Part shown: piece by piece, positions 17,716 to 26,893 of the stretch
Numbering within the stretch: the stretch's first letter is position 1
How the letters are laid out: each line of letters starts with the position of its first letter
Source: Paenibacillus plantiphilus
GTDB lineage: Bacteria; Bacillota; Bacilli; Paenibacillales; Paenibacillaceae
DNA: 64,000 nucleotides
Reading direction: 5' to 3'
Assembly (NCBI RefSeq): GCF_927798095.1
Contig: NZ_CAKMMF010000013.1
Coordinates: forward strand, 62,001-126,000
The notes under the pieces: generated by a model
The model's database searches: none
The model's input: only the letters and a program-made list of their open reading frames with translations
What the model was told of the DNA's origin: nothing
Made by a program: the position numbers and the translations under genes

Positions 17716-18381
17716 ATGGTAATAGTAAGAAAACTTTGTGCGATCACGGTTTTGATTGTCCTTATTTTAGCGGGATGTACGAACCAGAATACGATCGTGG
17801 ATACAAGGAATCTCGTGGAAATCAAGACGATAGATAAGAAGGATGAGGATATTGTTATTTTCTACAGGAATGATGGAATGGCAAGAAAGAAGCTTGAATT
17901 TATTGATAGAAAGATTGTAGTAGAACCGGATTTCTACCAGAACAATGCACTGCAACGCGGAGATGTTATCTCCTTTACAGTTCCATCAACTAAGGATACG
18001 GACGGAAGCGAGGATACGGACGAAAGCAAGAATTCGGAAAACGAGATTTCGCGAGTCATTGCCTTGGAAGGAGAGAGGGTTTCGATAAGTGAGGGACAAA
18101 TCTATATTAACAACAGCAAATTAGATACCTTCTATGGGAAGCTTCTTGCCGGGGGCATGGATGCAGAGGAGTTTAATGCTTTAGCTGATATCAATTGCGA
18201 TGAAGCATGCAGAGATACGCACAAGAAATATTTTGATACGGATATGGAGGAAATTGAAGTCCCAGCGGGTTTCGTATATGTATTGGGCGATAATGCGTTA
18301 AGGAGCAGGGGGAGTCTTAATTTTGGGCCATTGCCTGCCGCCAATATTAGAGGGAAAGTACTCGGATACTTGGCCCCATAG
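17716..18381 (+). CDS. Signal-peptidase-I-like lipoprotein lacking the Ser-Lys dyad
   Basis: 221 residues with a lipoprotein signal (lipobox LAGC, Cys21). The rest follows the S26 fold of type I signal peptidases: RGDVISF, then ISRVIALEGERVSI (box D), QIYINNSKLD, and VYVLGDNALRSRGS (box E). At box B, where the catalytic serine stands in SM-P-TL, this protein has Gly54-Met55; at box D the lysine before R-V-I is Ser112. Both dyad residues are thus absent, so a peptidase role is unlikely. It also carries an acidic insertion (about 93-108) and two cysteines (161, 165). AAGGGGGAGG precedes the ATG. Role unknown. Confidence 0.85.
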   Translation: MVIVRKLCAITVLIVLILAGCTNQNTIVDTRNLVEIKTIDKKDEDIVIFYRNDGMARKKLEFIDRKIVVEPDFYQNNALQRGDVISFTVPSTKDTDGSEDTDESKNSENEISRVIALEGERVSISEGQIYINNSKLDTFYGKLLAGGMDAEEFNALADINCDEACRDTHKKYFDTDMEEIEVPAGFVYVLGDNALRSRGSLNFGPLPAANIRGKVLGYLAP

Positions 18382-18391
18382 ATAAATGTGA

Positions 18392-18428
18392 CGGAAGATT
18401 GTGAGGTCAGTGAGCTCCCAATCTTCCG
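18392..18428. terminator. Hairpin between convergent genes
   Basis: Arms CGGAAGATTG (18392-18401) and CAATCTTCCG (18419-18428) are perfect complements. No long T-run follows on either strand, so termination efficiency is uncertain, but the position between two convergent genes fits a shared terminator. Confidence 0.55.
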
Positions 18429-18447
18429 ACAATGGGCTGCGTACGCG

Positions 18448-18903
18448 CTATACGCGGTAGTCGTCGCTCCTCCAGGATGTGATGGACTTCTTGATCGCAT
18501 CGGTAGATAAGCCCTCTTCAGCAGCGCGAAGCGCTAGTGACGGATATTCGTTATCTGATGCGAAGCGCAAGGCGACGATCTGCTTGATCGACAGTCGGGG
18601 ATCAATAGGCTTGCCGGTCAGTATGAAATGACGAAGCTGCTCCTCTGCTCGAATGGCGCGATCCTGAACCTTGGTAGCATATTGGCGAAGACGCGCAAGC
18701 GTAATAATCGCGATGAAAGAGAAGATTACTAAAAGAAGCGGTTGCGCCAATGAAATGCTGTCTGACAAGGCGGCTATGAGCAGATAAAGAGACAGAATGA
18801 TCGAAGCAACTGTAAGTAATGACAACCCGAAGTGATAGAGAGGGTCCAACCGTTTGTGATTGGCATAGGATTGACTCGGGGTGTTCGATTGCTGCTGTGG
18901 CAT
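18448..18903 (-). CDS. DUF6526-like two-helix membrane protein
   Basis: 151 residues. A polar Q/N/S-rich head is followed by HKRLDPLYHFGLSLL, two membrane helices (about 26-47 and 53-68), then ARLRQYATKVQDRAIRAEEQ, RHFILTGKPIDPRLSIKQIVALRFASD and a charged tail. The run of conserved-looking segments after the helices fits the uncharacterised DUF6526 family found in Bacillota and some Bacteroidota. The function is unknown; the soluble helical C-terminus is likely cytoplasmic. AGGAGG lies 11 bases before the ATG. Confidence 0.7.
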   Translation of the reverse strand: MPQQQSNTPSQSYANHKRLDPLYHFGLSLLTVASIILSLYLLIAALSDSISLAQPLLLVIFSFIAIITLARLRQYATKVQDRAIRAEEQLRHFILTGKPIDPRLSIKQIVALRFASDNEYPSLALRAAEEGLSTDAIKKSITSWRSDDYRV

Positions 18904-19063
18904 CTTGAATGTCGCCTCCTGAGATTTTATGGATAATATTTACTGGTATTTTATTCGTCGGGGAGGATGTAAATACCTCTTTTTTGGTGGTGCGCACAAG
19001 TATCGAATTCTACGAGAATAGATGTTATACATTAGGCGGCTAATAGGAGTAGGAGGATTGCGC

Positions 19064-19696
19064 TTGCGGAGATCATATATTGTTTTTTGTATTCTATTTT
19101 TTCTGGCAGGCTGCTCGACTGCAGATGTGAATACACATCAGATCGAGCAGCCGGATACGGCAGCAGCTAACCTCGATAAGGTGATCGCTGACCCGCCCGT
19201 GCAGGAAGCAGCGCCAGATGCTGCAGCGGGTACAGATGGCTCCTTAACAGCAAGGGATGAGAATATTGCTTATATCAATCGCAAGCTATCATTCACATTA
19301 GAATTCCCGGCAGCATGGCGTGAATATTACAATATTTATGAACGAGAAAACGGGATTGACATCTACTTTATCGGCCAAAGCCAGACCAGCAAGTATGTAG
19401 ACGAGGAGCAGCCTTCTGTTCAAGGTTTATACTTCTTCTCGATAGCGACTGAAGCGTCCATTGAAGAAGACAGAGAATTTCTAGATGGTGTCACTGAGAT
19501 TGGTGGGGTCAACGGAACCGCCTTTGTTGCCTATTCAGCGACCGATTGCTCCATATGCATCCTTGTTGAGGAAGAGACCGACACCGTAGAGCATGCACGC
19601 ATGCAGTCTGATTGGGAACAGGCTAGCAGAATGTCTGAGGAAAAGGAACATGTGCTGCAGTCATTTCGCGCTTATTCCGTGGAAGAAGACGAATAG
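19064..19696 (+). CDS. Lipoprotein of unknown function
   Basis: 210 residues from TTG 19064, seven bases after AGGAGG; an upstream in-frame ATG at 19022 has no ribosome-binding site and would add a 14-residue head before the signal peptide. The signal ends in lipobox FLAGC (Cys17). After an Ala/Pro/Asp-rich linker (about 18-65) comes a domain with YINRKLSFTLEFPAAWREYY, a pattern seen in PsbP-like or DUF-type Bacillota lipoproteins whose domain begins with a 'F.l..P..W' strand. Two cysteines (CSIC) lie near residue 168. Function unknown. Confidence 0.75.
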   Translation: MRRSYIVFCILFFLAGCSTADVNTHQIEQPDTAAANLDKVIADPPVQEAAPDAAAGTDGSLTARDENIAYINRKLSFTLEFPAAWREYYNIYERENGIDIYFIGQSQTSKYVDEEQPSVQGLYFFSIATEASIEEDREFLDGVTEIGGVNGTAFVAYSATDCSICILVEEETDTVEHARMQSDWEQASRMSEEKEHVLQSFRAYSVEEDE

Positions 19697-19746
19697 CTCT
19701 AGCTCTGAGAATAGATACAAGCAGGCGGCAGGTCGATCCTTATTGT

Positions 19747-20787
<1,041 letters not shown>

Positions 20788-20831
20788 CTAACGATCCTTA
20801 ATAAAATACAAGCTATCACTCCTAGCGATTC

Positions 20832-20849
20832 TATGGCAATATTACCATA
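20832..20849. promoter_or_regulatory. 18-bp palindrome upstream of the lacI-type gene
   Basis: TATGGCAATATTACCATA is symmetric except for one pair, with centre AATATT. It lies 54 bases upstream of the regulator's ATG. It could be an autoregulatory operator for the LacI-type protein; no second copy was found before the binding-protein gene, which weakens that reading. Confidence 0.4.
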
Positions 20850-20857
20850 ATGACAAA

Positions 20858-20890
20858 CGAAAAAGAAAGACCCGGGAAGGAAGCCCCGGG
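20858..20890 (-). terminator. Terminator after the alpha-galactosidase gene
   Basis: On the minus strand CCCGGG and CCCGGG (20885-20890 and 20871-20876) form a stem with an 8-base loop, followed by TCTTTCTTTTTCG. It separates the transport operon from the downstream regulator gene. Confidence 0.7.
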
Positions 20891-20916
20891 ACTTGCAGGA
20901 TAGAAGGTGTGCAGCT

Positions 20917-23109
20917 TTACAGCACTTCTTGAAAAACGAATAATTGACTTTGAAAATCACCTTTTAGATCCCCAAGAGGGAGGCCATAGTGGATCAATGT
21001 GTCTCCTCCATATATGTCCCCGGTTTCAATCAATCGGTATACTTTGGAGGGATCCAACCCTTTAAATTTGAGTCTGCGCAGCGGCGCATTAGGTTCACTC
21101 AGCACCTTGAAATAAGCAGCAAAGGCTTCTTGCTTATTCTCAGAGACAAACATCCATGCCGTCTCGTTCCCCTCGAACGGGCTCAACAACCGGTAAAAGT
21201 CCCCGAATTGAATCAGGCCTCTTAATTCTTTATATTGCTTGTTCTGTGCCATCACGATCGACCGTTCACTCTCGCTCAGCTTGGTTAAGTCAAGCTCATA
21301 GCCGAAATTTCTAGACATAGCAACGTGACCGCGCATTTCAATGGAAGTGATCCGGTCTACCTGATGGTTTGGCACTGCGGATACATGAGCTCCCATGGCG
21401 CTGGCTGGATACACAATGCTTGTTCCATACTGGATCTTCAATCTTTCCACAGCGTCTGTATCGTCGCTGGTCCAGGTTTGAGGCATATAATACAGCATTC
21501 CAGGATCAAAGCGACCCCCGCCCCCGGAGCAGCTCTCAAACAAAATATGCGGGAATTGAGCTGTAATCCGTTCTAACACATCGTAAAGTCCCAGCATATA
21601 ACGATGCGCTGTTTCCCGTTGGCGATGCGCAGGCAATAGAGCCGATCCAATTTCGGTCATATTGCGGTTCATGTCCCATTTGACATAGCTGATTGGCGCG
21701 GAAGAAAGCACCTTGCCCAGCGCATCCACGATATAATCACACACGTCCTTACGGGATAAATCCAGAATGAGCTGTTCTCTAGCAACGGTCCGATTCCGCT
21801 CCGCCACATGGAGGCACCAATCGGGATGTCTTCTATACAGGTCGCTGTCGGGCGAAACCATTTCAGGTTCAAACCAGAGCCCAAACTTCATCCCGGTCGA
21901 CGTAATTTTGCGGCCTAATCCTTCCAGTCCGTCAGGGAGCTTATGTCTGTTCTCGATCCAATCCCCAAGAGAGCAGTCGTCATGATTCCGTTTGCCAAAC
22001 CAGCCATCATCCAGAACAAACAATTCGATTCCCAGCTCACGACCTGCAAGCGAGATTGCTTCAATTGATTCGGAATTAAAGTCAAAATAAGTAGCTTCCC
22101 AGTTATTAATGAGAATAGGACGCGCTTGATCCCTATATTCTCCTCTGCAAAGTCTCGTACGGTATAAACGGTGGAAAATGCGAGACATTCCGCCTAATCC
22201 TTCGCCGGATCGAACCAGCACTGCCTCTGGCGCTTGAAGGGACTGACCCGGTTCCAGTGTCCAATTAAAATCGAAGGGCTGAATTCCGATACCCACTCTA
22301 GCGGTACCATATTGATCCACCTCGGCTTGGGCGAGAAAGCTGCCGCTATAAACCAAGCTAAATCCATATACCTCGCCATTATCTTCAGATGCGCCCTTGG
22401 AAAGCAACGCCAAAAAGGGATTTTGCTGATGGCTGCTCGAACCGCGTTTACTGTCTATGCGATGGATGCCAGGCACTAAGGATCTCTTATAGAGATGACG
22501 TTCTCGGGCCCATGCGCCGGATAGCTGAAGCATATCGTAATCCGAACAATGAAAATCAACACTGCTGCTTAATATCCGGTTCAAAATAATGTTTTCTTCT
22601 CCGCTATTCTCCACGTGGACGGTACGCGTAACGGCGTCTATATGGTTATAAACGCTATAGATCAAAGTCACTTTCAGGCCGCTTTTTTCATCCAGCATAT
22701 GCAATTCCAGCGTATCGGCTTCGAGATCGCTTTCCACGTAGGTGGAGGGTAAGCCTTGCAAACTCTGCTTGCCATTCTTAATAGCATGATGCTGATATTT
22801 CAGGTCCATAACCGTCGAACCGTCTTGAAACTGCACTTCAATAGCAGGCTCGCGATAATCCCCTGTTCCGTAAGAAGGATATTCCTGTGGCAAGGTGTCA
22901 AAAGAGAAGGTGCGATCCTCTTTAATGAAATTCGGGCTGAACGAACCTCGTTCCACACGATGAAGCTGCTCTTTAAAGAGAGAAGGGTTTAATCGGGGCC
23001 CCCAGTACAGATGGGCCGGGTACGCAGATTTTACAAGCTGAATGATATAACTGGAATCCTTGGACTCCAAATGGAACAACTGCTGTTCTGAAATATAATG
23101 GATAGTCAT
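20917..23109 (-). CDS. Alpha-galactosidase, glycoside hydrolase family 36
   Basis: 730 residues from ATG 23109, which follows GGAGGAGAG; a TTG five codons upstream is part of that site. The long N-terminal beta domain is followed by the barrel with FVLDDGWFGKRNHDDC and LGDW. The predicted nucleophile is Asp479 in YVKWDMNRN and the acid/base Asp549 in TWTSDDTDA, with the GH36 loop CSGGGGRFD between them. It hydrolyses terminal alpha-1,6-galactose from melibiose, raffinose and stachyose. No signal peptide: it acts on sugars after import by the adjacent ABC transporter. Confidence 0.95.
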   Translation of the reverse strand: MTIHYISEQQLFHLESKDSSYIIQLVKSAYPAHLYWGPRLNPSLFKEQLHRVERGSFSPNFIKEDRTFSFDTLPQEYPSYGTGDYREPAIEVQFQDGSTVMDLKYQHHAIKNGKQSLQGLPSTYVESDLEADTLELHMLDEKSGLKVTLIYSVYNHIDAVTRTVHVENSGEENIILNRILSSSVDFHCSDYDMLQLSGAWARERHLYKRSLVPGIHRIDSKRGSSSHQQNPFLALLSKGASEDNGEVYGFSLVYSGSFLAQAEVDQYGTARVGIGIQPFDFNWTLEPGQSLQAPEAVLVRSGEGLGGMSRIFHRLYRTRLCRGEYRDQARPILINNWEATYFDFNSESIEAISLAGRELGIELFVLDDGWFGKRNHDDCSLGDWIENRHKLPDGLEGLGRKITSTGMKFGLWFEPEMVSPDSDLYRRHPDWCLHVAERNRTVAREQLILDLSRKDVCDYIVDALGKVLSSAPISYVKWDMNRNMTEIGSALLPAHRQRETAHRYMLGLYDVLERITAQFPHILFESCSGGGGRFDPGMLYYMPQTWTSDDTDAVERLKIQYGTSIVYPASAMGAHVSAVPNHQVDRITSIEMRGHVAMSRNFGYELDLTKLSESERSIVMAQNKQYKELRGLIQFGDFYRLLSPFEGNETAWMFVSENKQEAFAAYFKVLSEPNAPLRRLKFKGLDPSKVYRLIETGDIYGGDTLIHYGLPLGDLKGDFQSQLFVFQEVL

Positions 23110-23166
23110 TGCTCTCTCCTCCAAACCTTTTGTCTATTCTCATATTGTGCCGATCTTTGTGCTTTC

Positions 23167-23994
23167 TTACTTCACAGCTCCTTGAACGACTCCATTAATA
23201 ATCCAACGCTGCGCAACAAGATAAACCAGAACCATAGGCAGCAACGCCATTAAATAGGAGGCAAAGGCATAATTGTAACTCACGCTGAACCGGGATTGAA
23301 AGATGTACTGAGCCAGCGGCAGCGTCGCCATATCCGGTTTGCTTAATATGATTAGCGGCAGCAGGAAGTCGTTCCAGGCCCATATACAGGTCAAAATACC
23401 GACTGTTGCATTAATGGGACCGAGCAGCGGGAAAATCACTTTCCAAAACGTTTGCCATACGCTCGCACCATCAATCATAGCGGCCTCATCTAGCTCGGTC
23501 GGGAGGCTCCTTAAATAACCGACATACAAAAACATGTTGAAGGCAATCCCGTAAACGACGTATAAAACAATAAGTCCGGTATGATTATTCAGATTGAAAT
23601 AAGCCATCTCTTTCACGATAGGCAACATAATGATGGGAAAGGGAACAAACAACGCGCTCACAAAATAATAGTATAAAAATTTGAAGAACCTTTTCTTTAT
23701 ATTTCTTGCAACGGCATACCCGACAAATGAATTCGTAAGGATCGTTAACACAACGGCAAGCAACGTAACAATAAAGCTATTTTTAAACGCATGTCCAAAA
23801 TTCGTCATCCGCACCGCTTCGGCAAAGTTGCTCCAATGCCATTCTGCAGGGATAGCCAGTACAGATTCGGCGATCTGTGCAGGACTTTTTACAGCAATCA
23901 TGACCGTCATGTAGAGTGGAAACAGGACAATCAGGGAGCCGGCTGCAATCAATAGCGTGATCGTCCAATTTGCCGTTTTGGCTCGTGTTATCAT
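23167..23994 (-). CDS. Carbohydrate ABC transporter permease, MalG/MsmG type
   Basis: 275 residues with six predicted membrane segments. The C-terminal half has the EAA loop that contacts the ATPase, reading ELDEAAMIDGASVWQTFWKV followed by IFPLLGP. This is the second permease of a CUT1-type sugar importer. Its start codon overlaps the stop of the first permease gene by one base (ATGA-type junction at 23994). The alpha-galactosidase follows 57 bases downstream. No ATPase gene is present; CUT1 systems in Bacillota often share one multitask ATPase (MsmX-type) encoded elsewhere. Confidence 0.93.
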   Translation of the reverse strand: MITRAKTANWTITLLIAAGSLIVLFPLYMTVMIAVKSPAQIAESVLAIPAEWHWSNFAEAVRMTNFGHAFKNSFIVTLLAVVLTILTNSFVGYAVARNIKKRFFKFLYYYFVSALFVPFPIIMLPIVKEMAYFNLNNHTGLIVLYVVYGIAFNMFLYVGYLRSLPTELDEAAMIDGASVWQTFWKVIFPLLGPINATVGILTCIWAWNDFLLPLIILSKPDMATLPLAQYIFQSRFSVSYNYAFASYLMALLPMVLVYLVAQRWIINGVVQGAVK

Positions 23995-24860
23995 TACAGA
24001 TTCATCTCCCTTCTCTGCAGGTATTTGAGTTGAACAATCGAAATGATTACGATCACAACAAAATAAATAACAGAGTTAGCAGACTGATAGGCGAACGAAC
24101 CCCCGGAGAAACCGTCGGTATAGATTAAATAAGAGATCGACATGGTCGATTTCGCTGGCCCGCCGCTTGTCAAAGCTACAATCTGATCGAATGCCATCAA
24201 GAAGTTTTTCATCGAAAGCACCATGTTAATCGTAAAAAATGGCGCGATCATCGGAAACGTAATATGCCAAAATTCCTTCCATTTGCTTGCCCCATCGATG
24301 CTGGATGCTTCATACATATCGGTCGGTATCGTCTGCAGTCCTGCCAGGTACAAAATAATATTGAAAGCCGTAGCCTGCCATACAGTTACGATTACGATAC
24401 CTAACCAGGCCCATTCGGTGGTGCCTAGTATGTTAAAGGCCCAATCCTTCATCTGAATGTTTTCAAAAAAATTCGGAAGCATATTGGAGAAGATGTAGTT
24501 AAAGATATATCCGACAATCAGAAGGCTTAATACATTCGGAAGAAAATAGATGCCTCTGAAAAAGTTTTTAAATTTGATTCTCGCGTTGAGTCCCATAGCT
24601 ACCGTTAAACTGACCACGTTCACAATAACGGTTGTTAGAATGGCGAATTGAAAGGTGAACCCATAGGCTGCATAAATGGACTCGTCCTTAAAAACGTTGA
24701 GATAATTTTTAAATCCTACAAAATCGTAATTTTGGGCGAAGCCGTTCCAATCTGTAAAACTATAAAAGATGCCAAGCAAAACGGGAAACGTATGGAAACC
24801 GAAGAACATTACAAATGCAGGGATGACCATCATATAAAATATTCGTGCATTCTTTTTCAT
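23994..24860 (-). CDS. Carbohydrate ABC transporter permease, MalF/MsmF type
   Basis: 288 residues from ATG 24860 (MKKNARIFYMMVIPAF), which lies 8 bases after AAAGGAG. An in-frame ATG at 24935 would add a 25-residue polar leader that overlaps the intercistronic hairpin and is unlikely to be translated. Six membrane segments; the EAA loop reads DMYEASSIDGASKWKEFWHI. It pairs with the downstream permease to form the membrane channel of the alpha-galactoside importer. Confidence 0.92.
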   Translation of the reverse strand: MKKNARIFYMMVIPAFVMFFGFHTFPVLLGIFYSFTDWNGFAQNYDFVGFKNYLNVFKDESIYAAYGFTFQFAILTTVIVNVVSLTVAMGLNARIKFKNFFRGIYFLPNVLSLLIVGYIFNYIFSNMLPNFFENIQMKDWAFNILGTTEWAWLGIVIVTVWQATAFNIILYLAGLQTIPTDMYEASSIDGASKWKEFWHITFPMIAPFFTINMVLSMKNFLMAFDQIVALTSGGPAKSTMSISYLIYTDGFSGGSFAYQSANSVIYFVVIVIISIVQLKYLQRREMNL

Positions 24861-24894
24861 AATCCAAACTCCTTTATAATTAAAAGGATAAATC

Positions 24895-24925
24895 GGATGA
24901 ACCGGACGATGGGCCCGATTCATCC
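24895..24925. terminator. Intercistronic hairpin between binding-protein and permease genes
   Basis: Arms GGATGAACCGG (24895-24905) and CCGATTCATCC (24915-24925) pair with one mismatch. On the minus strand, the operon's direction, the stem is followed by GATTTATCCTTTT; on the plus strand by seven Ts. A partial terminator here would give more binding protein than permease, a common design in such operons. It could also protect the upstream mRNA. Confidence 0.55.
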
Positions 24926-24940
24926 TTTTTTTCAAAGCGT

Positions 24941-26188
24941 TTATCTATTTAGCGAGCTGTCGTATGCCTCATCCATCGACTGCAGGAACGGCTCGGTTTT
25001 TTGTTTGAGGATTAGTTCTTGAAGCAATTGATCCAGTTTCATGCTGCTTGGAATATAATGATCCGGGAAGTCGGACACGAGTCCTTTCTCAAAGACCGGA
25101 ATCAATTCCGCTACAGATGGATCGTCCTGAGTGACTCCTTTGATCGCGGAAAAAGTGTTCACTCCTTGAACATAGTTTTTGGCGTTGTCAGGATTCATCA
25201 GAAAACGAATAAACAGCTTTGCTTCTTCAGGATGTTCGCTCTTCGCTGATATAGACAGAAGCTGATCCACGCCGGAAACCAATTTGTTCTGGTCAGGATC
25301 ATTCGTTACCGGGTAAGGGAAGACACCTAACTCGATCCCGGGATTAATTTTCTTGATCTCACTGATCGCCCAAACGCCTTGAGCGTACATGACAGACTCT
25401 CCGTTAGCGAAAGCCGCATTGCCGTCGTTATACCCTTTTCCAAAGCTGTCCTTTTGACCAAACGAAATGAATTGCAAGTACTTCTCCGCAGCTGCTTTAT
25501 AACCTTCCGCAAAACTGGTTTGCTTCTCTTTACGTTTGGCAAAGTATTGATCCCCTTGCGTGCTTGCTCCAAAGGCATTAAAGGAAGGCAAGGTCGTCCA
25601 TGAATCTTTAAAAGTGAAATAGAATGGAAGGCGGCCAGCTTCTTGAATGGTTTGGCTTAGCTTCACAAATTCGTCCCATGTCGCAGGAACGGTAAGTCCA
25701 AGCTCTTTAAACAAGACCTTGTTATAAATGACACCATTGGCGTTAACGCCATAAGGGATTGCGTACACTTCCTCGGTTCCGGTAATGTCTTTAAGAATTT
25801 GAATGTAGCTTTCCGTAATATTTTTCAATTCCGGTGCGGCACTCAAATCAGCGAGCACGCCGGATGTAGCGAGCATAGCATGAACACTGTCTCCGCCATT
25901 GGCGATCACATCTGGAATCTCGCCCGCAGCGATCTTAGTTTTCAAAACCGTAGAAGCATCCGGCGGGTTATCCTGAACCACCTTAATATGGGGATATTGT
26001 TCTTCGAATTTGGCAATTAACTTATCGAACGTATCTCTGGCTTCAGGTTTATATTGGAAAAACTGCAATTCGACCTGCTGAGCATCTTTTGTTTCGCTGC
26101 TCTTATTGGAGTTAGAACTTGAAGCACAACCGGCTAAGATCGAAATCATAAGTACGGCAACCATGAGAATAAACAACGTTTTCTTCAT
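24941..26188 (-). CDS. Sugar-binding lipoprotein of the alpha-galactoside ABC transporter
   Basis: 415 residues. Lipoprotein signal with lipobox ILAGC (Cys21), a Ser/Asn/Lys linker, then an extracellular solute-binding protein family 1 fold: QLQFFQYKPEARDTFDKLIAKFEEQ-type opening, GVNANGVIYNKVLFKELGL and ESVMYAQGVWAISEI. It captures the sugar outside the membrane and delivers it to the two permeases downstream. The substrate is inferred from the GH36 enzyme in the same operon. First gene of the operon; AGGGGGA precedes the ATG; a cre-like site and an inverted repeat lie within 130 bases upstream. Confidence 0.92.
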   Translation of the reverse strand: MKKTLFILMVAVLMISILAGCASSSNSNKSSETKDAQQVELQFFQYKPEARDTFDKLIAKFEEQYPHIKVVQDNPPDASTVLKTKIAAGEIPDVIANGGDSVHAMLATSGVLADLSAAPELKNITESYIQILKDITGTEEVYAIPYGVNANGVIYNKVLFKELGLTVPATWDEFVKLSQTIQEAGRLPFYFTFKDSWTTLPSFNAFGASTQGDQYFAKRKEKQTSFAEGYKAAAEKYLQFISFGQKDSFGKGYNDGNAAFANGESVMYAQGVWAISEIKKINPGIELGVFPYPVTNDPDQNKLVSGVDQLLSISAKSEHPEEAKLFIRFLMNPDNAKNYVQGVNTFSAIKGVTQDDPSVAELIPVFEKGLVSDFPDHYIPSSMKLDQLLQELILKQKTEPFLQSMDEAYDSSLNR

Positions 26189-26235
26189 CGGAAAATCCCC
26201 CTAATCGTTTAGTGTTGCCCGAAATCCTTCACTAC

Positions 26236-26254
26236 TTTTGCAATGACTGCAAAA
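26236..26254. promoter_or_regulatory. Inverted repeat, candidate operator for the alpha-galactoside operon
   Basis: TTTTGCA, five bases, TGCAAAA: perfect 7-base arms, 48 bases upstream of the binding-protein start and downstream of the cre-like site. This is where a repressor would block transcription. The binding protein may be the LacI-type regulator at the far end of the cluster, but classic LacI operators have little or no spacer, so another regulator is possible. Confidence 0.5.
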
Positions 26255-26301
26255 AACTACGCCCACCCCTTTTTAGTAAACATATTAACTAAATAAAATG
26301 T

Positions 26302-26317
26302 ATCATAGCGCTTTCAT
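26302..26317 (-). promoter_or_regulatory. cre-like site (CcpA) before the alpha-galactoside operon
   Basis: Read on the minus strand the site is ATGAAAGCGCTATGAT, matching 15 of 16 positions of the cre consensus WTGNAARCGNWWWCAW (one C to G change). A -10-like TATGAT overlaps its end. CcpA, encoded at 44029, would repress the operon here when glucose is present. About 115 bases upstream of the binding-protein start. Confidence 0.7.
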
Positions 26318-26481
26318 TTTTACAATAACCAAATTTATGTAGTGTCATATCTGTCGAAAAAATCCGTATTAATGTATTGGAACCTTGATTATTTCATATA
26401 ATTTGATCATTTTGAAAGGCGAGAAACAATCGAGTAAATTTATTAACTGAAAAATAGGCTGGAAAGAGGGTTGATTGTCAG

Positions 26482-26572
26482 AGTCCCAACTAAGCCCCAT
26501 ACGATGAAAAAGATGCTTCCAGCCCCACTGTTATCGTGGTTTTGGAGGCATCTTTTCACATCATTGGGGACT
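26482..26572. repeat. 91-bp imperfect inverted repeat (possible MITE-like element)
   Basis: Outer ends AGTCCCAA (26482-26489) and TTGGGGACT (26564-26572) and inner arms 26503-26528 and 26536-26562 pair with a few mismatches around a 7-base loop, so the whole segment folds back on itself. It encodes nothing. Ends containing GGGGACTGAC resemble the right end of the element at 49642-49804. It may be a non-autonomous mobile repeat or simply a large terminator between the two minus-strand units. The rest of the gap between 26318 and 26481 shows nothing. Confidence 0.6.
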
Positions 26573-26626
26573 GACTTATTGGATATTGGACTGTTCGGCC
26601 AGCCCTTCTGTATCGTATTATGCGAT

Positions 26627-26776
26627 TTAGAAAATACCAGCACGAAGAACAATTACGAGCAAAATGTAGAGAACAAGAATGACGCCCGCACTAGTCCACA
26701 AGCCGCAGCCTATGCCCACGCCGCCAACGCCTGGTCCGCAGCCTGCACCGCCGACACCACCTGGTAGGTATCCCAC
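26627..26776 (-). CDS. YjcZ-type small sporulation protein
   Basis: 49 residues from GTG 26776, seven bases after AGGAGGT; an ATG between them is in another frame. The Gly/Cys-rich head (GGVGGAGCGPGVGGVGIGCG) is followed by one hydrophobic helix TSAGVILVLYILLVIVL. This is the pattern of the YjcZ/YuzJ family of tiny spore proteins in Bacillus and Paenibacillus. A second copy lies at 30240-30383 with the same helix. A sigma-K-like promoter lies 51-76 bases upstream. Location in the spore and role are not known; likely coat or outer spore membrane associated. Confidence 0.85.
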   Translation of the reverse strand: MGYLPGGVGGAGCGPGVGGVGIGCGLWTSAGVILVLYILLVIVLRAGIF

Positions 26777-26826
26777 TGAACATACCTCCTGAAAGGTTGA
26801 TTTGTGATGTTTTCGATCACAGTACT

Positions 26827-26852
26827 AATGTATGATGGGGAGGCGAATTCGT
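26827..26852 (-). promoter_or_regulatory. Sigma-K-like promoter for the yjcZ-type gene
   Basis: On the minus strand AC (26851-26852), 16 bases, then CATACATT (26827-26834) fits the sigma-K pattern AC-N16-17-CATANNNT. It would drive mother-cell expression late in sporulation. It lies inside the end of the gerP region, giving the small gene its own promoter besides read-through from gerP. Confidence 0.6.
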
Positions 26853-26893
26853 ATGGACGTTTGTACCGTGTCATTTGTTATTTGCGCATCAGC

